Assembly (NCBI GenBank): GCA_000444245.1
Contig: ATSW01015320.1
Location: forward strand, 1 to 20,013
Reading direction: 5' to 3'
DNA length: 20,013 nt
Source of the DNA: Botryllus schlosseri
Lineage: Eukaryota; Chordata; Ascidiacea; Stolidobranchia; Styelidae
Shown here: positions 10,372 through 19,574 of the stretch, piece by piece
Position numbering within the stretch: the stretch's first letter is position 1
Layout: each line of letters begins with the position of its first letter
Notes under the pieces: model-generated
What the model saw: only the letters and a program-made list of their open reading frames with translations
Told to the model about the DNA's origin: nothing
Database searches by the model: none
Made by a program: the position numbers and the translations under genes

Positions 10372-12543
10372 CAGAGAGCAGTGGTACACGCAGCTAGGTT
10401 TCCTGCGGCTCTCGCCGAATAGCGTAGAAATTATTGGTGAATTACCGTCGAGACGGCGCTTTATGATTGAAAGTAAATCAAAATATTCAATCTGCGTTTA
10501 CCAACGTAAGTTCGAGATTACTAAATATGGCCGTTTAGTTAACACCAGTGACGCGTAAGCGGACTGTTGGCATAAAAGCCTGAAATGATTGTGGTGTAAC
10601 AATACCGTGCTTCATTTTCTGACTCGCTTGTAATTTTACTTCGCTTTCTTCACTGCGTGCAATGTTGGGAGTCTTATCATGTTTAGAAGCTGATCTGGTA
10701 ATTTTCTCCTAAGAACATTGCGACGATTCTCGGACGTGTAGCAGGGCAGCAATTCGACTGTAATGACTTTTCTGTAACTACTCCTTTGTTCCGGTAAACG
10801 ATCGAATCAATTCGAGCACCGTGTAATCGGACTAACCTACCTATAAACCTTACATCAGAGATGCCAAAATCAAGTCGGGTCGCGGCCGGACCATTCAAAA
10901 TGTTACCACCAAATTTTTTTTCGGCCACTGGGACGCTTCATTATCAAACCTGTATACATAATTTCTAATAGTACGGATCATTAGTTCACTGTTCTAGCAG
11001 CATCCTTATCCGCAAACAATGAATTGGTAAATACGATGATTGACCGATTGAATATAGTTGAAATTCACTTTTAAAGTGCTCATTTTAGGGATATAATTAG
11101 ACCAAATAGCTTTGCAAGGCGGACAACTAGCCAGTCTGGTTATATAGCAATCAATGTATAACCACATATATTTGGACTATATCATTTTAGCACTGTATCG
11201 TACATACAGCGGTTTCGCCAAGACGTTTGCGCCTCCGTAAATGATTTTATCTTTTGGGTCATTTTTCCCTTCACACTGCATGTGTGTTGCGCCCTTCACG
11301 CCCTTCTCGATATATTGCTGTCACAGACTAATGGCGATTGTGCTGTATAATAGTAGCATATTTCTATTTACGCGGCATTGCGTTGCGGGCCTTATATGTC
11401 AGACATTCTGCCTGCCTTGCAACCGTATGTTCGCATGATATAGCCATCTCATAGGGAAAAGGAATGCCATGCATCGGAATAACTGGACAATCAAATGTAT
11501 CCCGCGGACCTCAGCAATATAGCAACAGTCGTTATGCAGAATGCGACAAGCGACGGCGGACAATTGGGAATAGTAGCCTAACTGACCACGATAGTAATTA
11601 TTATAATGCCTTTTGATAAACTCGATTAGGGTTACATAAGTTTATTTTTCTCAACTGCACTTCACCTTTAGAGACGGTATCTACACTTTATGCAAGCGTG
11701 TGTTGGATTCTTCCACGTGGCCCACCCACAGTAGGCCTCAGTAGTTGCTGATGGGCAATCTCAATAAATTTGCCGAACTTTTTAACGATGCATGTTGACA
11801 TGGTGAACAACAGTGAATGTTACCAGTGCTCCATGACCTTCGTTGCTTGCACCCGTATGATTTGTGCTGGCCGCAGTTTTAATGGTTCATCCTATCATGA
11901 TTACTAGGGCAAGTTTTTGTTGCAGTCAAATCCGTGGAAAGTTGCATTTATTTGTCGCAAAAGTTGCACCAAAAAGTTGCATTTATGGACAAGTTCCTTG
12001 AAATCATTTGGGTATGAGATACTCGAATCAGTCCGTATGCAAGGCACTGTAGCAAAACTCATGGTTAGCGACTTCAACAAAATCAATAGCCTAAAAAATG
12101 ACCCAGTGAAAATAGAATTTTCGGCGGTCTAGCCTGAATATGTACGTCAAATCAGAAAGGACCTCAAATTTAAACGACAGTGAAATAATCGAGCGATCTA
12201 TTTACATATAGTGCCAAATATTCGCAGTAGAAAGCTAGTTGAATGAAAAAAAAATGAGAAAAGTCGCAAAAGTTTGCAACATAAGAATCCTCCAAACAGC
12301 TTAAAACACCATACTACTTCACTTCTGAGTACTAGGAAGCTTCTGGAAGCTGTAAAAAAAAAGTTGCAAAAGTTGGAAAAACTTGCCATAGTGATTACCA
12401 ATGTTACTCTAGTGTGGCGTGTTGTGTATTGCCTGTTTTACACGCAATTGCAGCGTTAACGCGTGTGGCGCGTGAAGATATCACAGGAATATGTGTTTAA
12501 ATTCGCACATTCTTGTGTTGTTGGCGTACACTACAGACGCTCG

Positions 12544-12595
12544 TTGACCAAAAGGTCAATTTGAAATGGGCTTCCGCTCCAAAGCGGAAAAAGCC
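12544..12595. repeat. Two adjacent short hairpins
   Basis: TTGACC-AAAA-GGTCAA (12544-12559) is followed 12 bp later by TTCCGCT-CCAA-AGCGGAA (12572-12589). The second extends with GGC/GCC pairing (12569-12571 with 12593-12595) across a small A bulge. Both stems are perfect in their cores. The first also resembles an everted pair of nuclear-receptor half sites. Confidence 0.4.
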
Positions 12596-12835
12596 GTACT
12601 TAGAACGTTTTAATGGCGTTTGAAATAATCGTAATTATTCGACTGATATAAAGGTTAGTCGATGCGTCATCTCTACATTTGTCGCTGAACTTATCACGCT
12701 CCGTTTATCGCCTGCTACCCGACTTGATCGTGTTTTGATACGTAATATCACGGTTGCGGGGTAATTTATTATATGATAGCTTTATGGGCGTATATAAGTA
12801 TCATCACTCGAATGCGATGTATTCTATGAGCTAGC

Positions 12836-12853
12836 GTTATTATTATTATTATA
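12836..12853. repeat. (TTA)n microsatellite
   Basis: A short run of about five TTA units. Other brief simple repeats in the window are the G run near 9944-9953, CAACAACAACAA near 8670 and AACTAACTAACTAA near 8544. Confidence 0.6.
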
Positions 12854-13060
12854 CGTCTATCGTGTGCTGTTCTATACGGTCCAAATTTAATGATACATTT
12901 CGTCACGAGCCTTTCTCAGCTTGCCACTTCGAAAATAGGCTGCGAATGGTTTTCGCGAAACATTACGTCACGATGACAGTTTAAAGGGGTCGGTAAGGTC
13001 TGTAGCCTGCTATCTATCTCGGCCTTGCGTGATATGTGCGCGGTGATGTGTTGATGATCG

Positions 13061-13178
13061 GGAATTTCTACTCAATCGTAAGTAGAAATAGCACTTTCCG
13101 AGACGCGTAAAAACTACTACAAGCGGAAGTAGAAAATGAAAACGGTAAAGAGTACTCAAGTAATTTCAAAATATATAT
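13061..13178 (+). repeat. Dispersed repeat family, copy 4, with intact hairpin
   Basis: GGAATTTCTACTCAATCGTA is followed by AGTAGAAATAG. The arms ATTTCTACT (13063-13071) and AGTAGAAAT (13081-13089) pair perfectly over 9 bp. The block GAGTACTCAAGTAATTTCAA (about 13150-13169) matches copy 1. Confidence 0.6.
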
Positions 13179-15578
13179 ACTTTTTGCAATTGTCCGGGCA
13201 TGGCTGCTTTCGAAATTGCAAGATTCTTCTTGGCGACAAACATAGGATGCGAATAGGTAGAATATATGAAAATAGGTGTAGTTACCGAGATAGAGGGGCT
13301 ACATGACGCGATAGTCATGACAATTTCGCTCATAAAAATGGTGCAAACTCTGAGACATAAAATAACTTTCTACTTTTCGAAATCCAAATTGTAAAATGAT
13401 TTCCCAAAATATTGCATTACGTAGTACGTTGTTGACAACCTCTGGAAATACCCGACCTTCATTACGATATCGTTTTCTGGTTCCTGCAGCCGATTCCACC
13501 CTCTCCCGAATGCAGTATGATTGGAAGGCTCGGTGATACTCTCGTACGCCGTGACACGCAACCGCTCGAATGCAATCTTGTATCTTCGCGATTCCTTTAT
13601 TGGCGCATTGCCGGCGTAGACAGAAATCCCGTCACGGCCCGCGATAAAAGCGCACGATGCACGGCGTAATAAATAATCGTTCTAAAATAGCTTTATCGGG
13701 GAGAATTAGCTGGGTAACATGAGACTGGGTGCGCTATCGAATTATCGAACTCTTTTTACCTGAGAAAGCGCCCGCTTGGGGATAACACTATCCAGTGCGC
13801 TGGACAATGGCCGTCGTGTTAACATTAACCAGCACTGAGTGTATTTTAGAATGTTACCATTCTTTCATCCATTACGCGAGGCCGGTCTTGCTGATACCTT
13901 CGATATCCGATTACAAAGGCGACTCGCGCATTGTTTGTCGCGCTATATTCTCGTGGTCGATGCGTGATAGCGCGTCCGTCAAAACTAGCGGCTGAAATTC
14001 ACGGGCAGTGGTATACGTTTTTGCATGGAATAGCGGGGCTAACACGTAGCATGGAGCGCGGACGTAGACACGTCACTGGGACTTTTGGCGAGAATATGTG
14101 TTTTAATTCGCACACTATGCTTTGTAGGCCTGCTGCCTTTGTTTTGGTGTTGTGAAAATATTCCTGCAGATAATCTGAATTCTTAGTGAAGAGGGACTTA
14201 TAATCTCGGTACAACGGAAAATTATCTCTCGCTGTTCGATTCCAGCCTTGTTCGGTAGCCGTCAGAACTCAAAAAGACGCGAGTATATTTCCTGGAGTTG
14301 TGGCTGCTACTGAGCAATACTGGACTCAATGATTCGAGCCCAATTTTTTCGCCGTGGCGGAACCACACGCCCCTTTCCACAGATTTTATATCATCAACCA
14401 GAATCGTAATTTCGATCATTTTTACGCATTGCGGAAGCCTTGACTGGTCGTATCACCGCATCTGAAATGCGTGGCGCCGGGGACTACGATAAGTTATTTT
14501 CGGTGGCGCAAATCTACTCGCGTCTGTGGGAATGACTTTATCGCACAACCGTTATCACAATTTCGTATCACAGCATCCAGAACATGTAACACAAATCTGA
14601 TCGCGTCAATGGAAATGATATTGCTGAAATCACCCAGATTTGACTAACCCTAATACTGAATGATAATCTGTAATTGAACACCTTCATGTGACCTAATACT
14701 ACACATAAAATATCGGGTGCGCATCACAACGTGTGTATTTGACTTCGGGCGTTGTTCGTCGTAGCGCACGCTGTACGGCGATGACCTGTAGCCGATACCT
14801 CGGGATTGTAGCGTATCGCGGTGATGCGATCGCGATAATGCGTACTACGGGTCAAATGGACACACGCGCGCTTTCAGTGTAGTTTTTCGCTGTGCCACGG
14901 TCGGTTTGTACAAGTATCGGAACGCGCCTGCGTATAATTTCTTATCAGCGCCCTACAATAATCACTGAAAGGCAATAAACGCGTGAGTCGGCAACAACCG
15001 ATGTCATCGTTTTCGAGATCACTCGAGCCCTTGGAGTGGCCTGTAACGCGTCTCGCGGTAAACAGTCGCCGGTGGTACGGCAATGATTCACCGGTGTCGT
15101 TTTCACGCTGGATACTCGCGATGTCTGTGGTCGCTAGCAGGGGTAGTTCTACTGGGGGCCCGTGGCGTTTCGTACGCTCGGATCTGCGCGGTTGTGACGC
15201 CTTCGGAAAATTCAGGACTGTAGTTTGCGTAGTCGGTGATACCCGACATTATGAATGATGCGGATAGTTCGAAGCTATCTTTCACGGAAACGCAAAGAAT
15301 ATAATTCCAGTTATACGTCGCGTTTAAGATATATTGGTGTTCTTTCAACCATACCTGGTTCGTGTACAGAACTTAAAGATAGCTTTCAATACAACATACA
15401 TTGCAATAGAACATCTATTAAAACTCGACGACTTTTCGGCTGCCTCTTTTCAAGGGTTATCGGCTCACTAACGGGATCAAAACAGATTCATAAGCAAAAC
15501 CAATAATGAAGAGTATGACGTGCAATACGTATTTAGTTTCACCTTGCGGTAATGATGTGGGTTGACCACGGCCTCACA
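13179..15578. other. Intergenic, no supported gene
   Basis: No conserved protein frame, tRNA or repeat family was identified. A 23-bp segment at about 14092-14114 is shared with 12488-12510 (AATATGTGTTTNAATTCGCACA). Confidence 0.4.
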
Positions 15579-15640
15579 GAAATGTAATTTCCAACGCGTG
15601 ATGATAAATAATCCTCTATCACCTCTGGAAATTACATTTC
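15579..15640. repeat. 62-nt hairpin-forming inverted repeat
   Basis: GAAATGTAATTTCCA (15579-15593) and TGGAAATTACATTTC (15626-15640) pair perfectly over 15 bp. After a 4x3 internal loop, GTGAT (15598-15602) pairs with ATCAC (15618-15622), leaving a 15-nt loop. It could be a small MITE remnant, a paired transcription-factor site or a structured RNA. Confidence 0.6.
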
Positions 15641-17319
15641 CATCCGCACTGCGATGCCCGATTGCAAACCTGTCGTAGCGGCGACTGCGTGTAATTTGTC
15701 GAATTTTTTCTCTTGCAGGATCGACTTCCTCTACTCGACATCAACACATATCCGTTCTTTCAAAGCCGCCGGGAGAGCTGCGGCTCTTCCTATTCGCGTC
15801 GATTTTCCCCGGCGACTTATCTGGGACAATGCGTTAATCGCGTTTTCATTGGGAGGCACTTGGACTTAATTCCGCTCTTTCGTAATCTACCTGACACACA
15901 TTCCTTTCCCGCCGGATTACCAGCAGGATCGGCCATCGCGGTTCTGCCTTGGAGCTGTGTGTTTGACAATAAATCTGGGAACCATCCTGTTTTGTTGCCT
16001 ATTCCAACGTTTTTTTGGGGATGCTAGGATCTGTGTCTCGCACCTGGGATGTCGCTGCGTTTTTACGGTCGATGGGAAGGGGTTTAGAGTGTTTTTCTTT
16101 TGTTGATCTCGACGATAATTCGGTTGGTGTACCATTATCAGATCACGTGACCCGTGTTCTCCTACACTGAACAATCGTGCTATTACATGTCGCTTGTTTT
16201 TTAGCTTCTACCATTTCTTTCCACATCTAGCTTCGATTCCTCTTGTGTACCTTCCTTCTCCGTTTAATAAATGGATGCTCGTAAAGTGAACAGCCTGTGT
16301 TTTTTTCGTTGTTGATTGTGTTGTTCCTGTTTGGTCATTGCAGCCTGTGGTATATACCTTGTGGTTTTGCCTTCTAGGCAGTAGGTAGCTCAAATTAACA
16401 GAATTAGTGACTTTGTCGGCTGGTTTGATAGGTACTGTGAGTTAGTCAGCCTACAGATGATTACTTGCGAATTAGGAGACGTGTGGGTGTTAATTTATTC
16501 GTAAACGCCGTCAATATGACCAACTATTATCCTGCGGAACATGAATCGCTGGTTATCGTACGTTTCGCAGTACTGCAGGCGTTTAGAGGTTAGGAAACTG
16601 GGTCTTACGCACACCAGCTGCTTGTTAGTTGTTAGGCGTATAGAAGGCATCGAATCATATATTTCAGATTTCCCCGCTTGACTGCGCTAAAGGGTCGGGA
16701 TTTCTTCGAGCGGTAGTCGTTCAATCGGTCGTAGATTTCAGTTGTGACAGTAATTATTACCAAGGCGAATTTTCTTGATTAGATCGCTGGAGTACCACAC
16801 GGAAATTGGTTGAAATCATCATTACGCAGTAGTTCACTTACTGAGATAGCCATGTCCCTGTCCTCAAACTGCTGCTAGATGCCGGATGGAGTAGGTAGTC
16901 TTTTCAACTCTTACCTGCGGTATTCCATCGACGAGGATATTGCTAGTGGAGGTGGAGCACCTAGAAAGTATGTAGAAGCACCAGCGGCGGTGGTGAGTGT
17001 CTAGACGTGCGACTTCTGTGCTGTGGCGCTAACGGTTCAAGTTATTGTGGGCCCCGATTCGAGGCTATGTCGTCGAAATTTATCATCGCTGTGTGGCATG
17101 CGAGGGTCTCGCTGTTATTTGATGGATTACGAAATTCCCCCTGCTTCGTGCAGGAGTGCTCTTGCCAACAATGGGAAAAAAGGAAACTAGTCATAAGAGG
17201 CGGTGTTCTCTTTTCTGATATCACAGAGCAGAAAAAATGTCTTACGAATAGTTATCTCCTCGTGCGAGAGCGTGTCGCGATTGGTCGACTTCGCAGCACG
17301 AGGTAGATATGCGTCTGTG
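15641..17319. other. MEX3 upstream region; possible distal promoter or 5' exon
   Basis: A strong acceptor-like tract TTTTTTCTCTTGCAG ends at 15719 and could mark an upstream non-coding exon. The region 15960-16340 is T-rich on this strand. Open frames at 15654-16027 and 17007-17306 have no recognisable domain. Confidence 0.3.
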
Positions 17320-17327
17320 TATAAATA
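17320..17327 (+). promoter_or_regulatory. TATA box (TATAAATA), candidate MEX3 core promoter
   Basis: A perfect TATAAATA lies 207 bp upstream of the start codon. A start site about 30 bp downstream (near 17350) would give a 5' leader of about 180 nt. No initiator motif was identified, and a second weaker A/T motif (GATATAAAA, about 17399-17407) also lies in the region. Position and orientation fit the gene, but such motifs occur by chance. Confidence 0.45.
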
Positions 17328-17463
17328 CAGGCCAGCCATGCTTTCGTAGCGTAAATTGCGTGGTTGTCGCGCTAGAAGTCGGATATATCGCTCGTCCTTG
17401 ATATAAAACGCTGGTGTTGGACAGGTCAACGAAGTCGCGGTATTAAAATTCGGTAGGCTGATC

Positions 17464-17480
17464 TTTCTTTCGATTTACAG
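17464..17480 (+). promoter_or_regulatory. Strong 3' splice acceptor in the MEX3 5' leader
   Basis: The pyrimidine-rich run TTTCTTTCGATTTACAG ends 53 nt before the start ATG. It is either the acceptor of a 5'-UTR intron from an upstream non-coding exon, or a spliced-leader trans-splicing acceptor, which tunicates and several other invertebrates use. No matching upstream donor was assigned. Confidence 0.5.
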
Positions 17481-17489
17481 AGCTATTGT

Positions 17490-17504
17490 ATGCTAGAAGC
17501 ATAG
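17490..17504 (+). promoter_or_regulatory. Short upstream ORF in the MEX3 leader
   Basis: ATG CTA GAA GCA TAG sits 30 nt before the main start and would be kept even if the leader is spliced at 17480. A second out-of-frame ATG at 17529 opens a six-codon frame that overlaps the main start and ends at 17549, in a poor context (T at -3). The main ATG has G at -3. Together they could dampen initiation at 17534; this is inference. Confidence 0.3.
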
Positions 17505-17533
17505 TATTATAGAAATACCATCGATTGGATGAG

Positions 17534-19574
17534 ATGTCTAGTCATATGACTATGTATTCGGATATGGAAAACCCTCCGAATCCCACTACGACGGAAGAAG
17601 AACAAAGAGCGCTGCAGATCGCTTTGGAACTTTCTAACCTTGGACTCTTAGGCGCTGGAGACGATGACAGTTCGTCTTCAAGCTATGACGATTTAACCAG
17701 AACCAAAAAGAGCCAAAACATGACAGAATGTGTACCGGTACCGAGCTCCGAACACGTAGCCGAAATCGTCGGGCGGCTAGGTATGAAATTGTTCCCGACA
17801 ACCGGGTAGTTTCTGTCTTGCGGCGGCACTCTATAACCGTATGTATATTATTCTAGGATGTAAAATCAAAGCGCTGCGCGCCAAGACTAGTACTTACATC
17901 AAAACTCCAGTTCGCGGAGAAGAGCCCGTCTTTGTTGTGACTGGCCGCAAAGAAGACGTCGCTTTGGCGCGAAGGGAAATACAGTCTGCTGCGGAACACT
18001 TCACACAGATAAGGTATGTCGTGGCTAGATATTTGCAAAATTATCTAGATCTGGGCTTATACTGTTACCAATATTTTAGAGCAACAAGAAACAAAACCGG
18101 CGTTCATACTGGCGTAACGCCGTTGTCCGGCCTTGCCTTTCCGATGTCTTTACCGTCAGGCAATACTTCGCCCGATCTCGCATCACCAGGAACTATCACT
18201 CTTCAAGTGCGTGTGCCTTACAGAGTGGTAGGCCTCGTAGTCGGACCAAAAGGTGCCACAATTAAGCGGATTCAGCAGCAAACNCACACGTACATAGTGA
18301 CACCAAGCAGGGACAAGGAACCAGTGTTTGATGTAACCGGTGAGTTCTTGTAATATATGAAGTGTATGAAATATGCTCATGCCGTTGTTGACTGCAGGAT
18401 TGCCAGAAAATGTGGAGAAAGCAAAAGAAGAAATAGAAGCACACATCGCTGCTAGGACTGGAAACCAGAGCAGGGACATAGCTGATGATTTTGCCAGCAA
18501 CGGAACTCTTGTCGGGAGCCCTGCCGGTTCGAACAGGTTGGATGAACTGCTTTGAATATTATGCCGAGTCGGCAATTATATCGTTTGCAACCTTGACAGG
18601 TCGCAATCTGCCTTCACTCCATATCGCCAGAGCGCACTTCTTGGCACAAGGAACGACATATATATGCCTCCTCCGCTTGACAGTAATATTTTTACCCAAT
18701 CACTCGCCAGCTACCCAAAATATCCACGCAACAGTCCTACCTCTTTAATGGAAATGTCATCTAATGCAGGTTTGTGCTCAACGTTGAATTAGTTGTTGAG
18801 ATGATGGTTAATATTGATTCTTGTTTTGTAGGTCTGAATGTATTTGGCCAGCAGGCTGGCTCCACTTTGGATCCTTACGAAGTGAGCACGGATGCTCTTG
18901 CAATGCCCACCATGGGTTATGACGCTGTGACTACCACTTCCTGGTCAGCCAGGGATATGTCCGAAGTGCAATCATTCCTATTCAACGGACCAAAAGATAC
19001 CGCGACCAGCATGTCCTCGCTGAACAACCAATTACCTCTGAGATCATCCATTCGTCTGTCGCCGACACTGTCTGACGATTACCCTCAGCAGTCGCTGAAC
19101 ATGCAGCCTTCGCTGGGACTTCAGCAGGCTATGCCGTCCAGGCAGAAAGTGTCGCGCGTCACTTCAGACTCGCTGGATTCGATCGGTAGCTTGGACGTGA
19201 ATCCCGGCAGCTTGGATCTTGCTATCGCCAAGCCATCGAACGGGATTAACATCGAGAGTGGCTATTCGTCAGGTAGGGATTCATGTTCATCATATACTTG
19301 TCTGTGTCTCTAACTCACGTTTTCACTTGCAGGTAGTACAACCGACAGTTTGACATCTGGCTCTCCTGTTGAGAATATCTACTTTGGAGGCAGCCGTTCA
19401 TCTTCACCTCCACGTTTGTGTGTGATTTGCAAAGAAAACGCAGTGACTGCCGCCCTTGTGCCGTGCGGTCACAATCACTTTTGCATGGACTGCGCCGAGA
19501 AGACTGCTGTCAAGCTGGCCCCGTGCCCTTGCTGCAGTCGTCCGGCTTCCTTTGCCTTGATGATCAAGACCTAA
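17534..19574 (+). CDS. mex3: MEX3-family RNA-binding protein (two KH domains plus RING), seven coding exons
   Basis: Joined exons are 17534-17780, 17857-18013, 18080-18339, 18398-18536, 18600-18769, 18832-19272 and 19333-19574, 1656 nt or 551 residues plus stop. All six introns (76, 66, 58, 63, 62 and 60 bp) are GT-AG and keep the frame; the donor at 18537 (GTTGGA) is the weakest. The protein has an acidic N-terminus with the MEX3-like block [17 protein letters not shown] (residues 24-40), KH1 (about 65-132), KH2 (about 172-240), a low-complexity Ser/Pro-rich middle and a C-terminal RING (501-539). Known MEX3 proteins bind mRNA 3' UTRs through the KH pair and repress or destabilise transcripts; the RING gives E3 ubiquitin ligase activity in vertebrate members. 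The ATG at 17534 is chosen because an in-frame stop lies at 17510-17512; in-frame ATGs also occur at 17546, 17552 and 17564. C. elegans MEX-3 lacks the RING, so this is the RING-bearing form. Paralogue type (A-D) does not apply outside vertebrates. Confidence 0.95.
17725..18008 (+). other. mex3: KH1 domain of MEX3, split by intron 1
   Basis: Residues about 65-132, beginning at [16 protein letters not shown], one of the most conserved stretches of the MEX3 family. The nucleic-acid-binding GXXG loop reads G80-R81-L82-G83, and intron 1 (17781-17856) cuts the codon of G83. Exon 2 resumes with [20 protein letters not shown] and continues through the [14 protein letters not shown] block and the closing helix. 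From memory, vertebrate MEX3 proteins have Gln where L82 stands; the rest of the domain is nearly identical to them. Confidence 0.93.
18189..18455 (+). other. mex3: KH2 domain of MEX3, split by intron 3
   Basis: Residues about 172-240. The stretch [20 protein letters not shown] carries the GXXG loop G190-P191-K192-G193, followed by [20 protein letters not shown]. Intron 3 (18340-18397) splits the codon of G222, and exon 4 supplies the final helix [20 protein letters not shown]. An ambiguous base at 18284 falls in the third position of the ACN codon for T203, so the protein is unaffected. This is the most conserved part of the gene. Confidence 0.94.
19417..19536 (+). other. mex3: C-terminal C3HC4 RING finger of MEX3
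   Basis: The zinc-ligand spacing is complete: C501-x2-C504, C516-x-H518, C522-x2-C525, C536-x2-C539. The core [14 protein letters not shown] matches the MEX3 RING pattern. The last pair reads CPCC, so an extra cysteine (C538) sits between the two ligands where vertebrate members carry a non-cysteine. The protein ends 12 residues after C539, as expected for a MEX3 RING at the extreme C-terminus. E3 ligase activity is inferred from the family. Confidence 0.92.

Larger units (their letters stand above)
10372..13060. other. Intergenic, short AAGTTGCA cluster, otherwise nothing supported
   Basis: AAAGTTGCATTTAT occurs twice (11938-11951 and 11973-11986) with another AAAAGTTGCA between them (11959-11968) and AAGTTGCA again at 12361. 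The frames there are short and repeat-driven. The paired hairpins at 12544 and the TTA repeat are listed separately. Confidence 0.4.

Noticed and set aside
13061-13090. AATTTCTACT...AGTAGAAAT hairpin, similar in look to a Cas12a-type CRISPR direct repeat
   Set aside because: The genome is eukaryotic, the copies are dispersed kilobases apart and diverged, and there are no regular spacers; it is a dispersed repeat.
14220-14245. GTTCGATTCC, resembling a tRNA B box
   Set aside because: The T stem does not pair fully and no acceptor stem or A box lies at the right distance upstream.
17525-17533. Upstream in-frame TTG as an alternative MEX3 start
   Set aside because: A non-ATG start is not needed; the ATG at 17534 lies three codons downstream in a good context.
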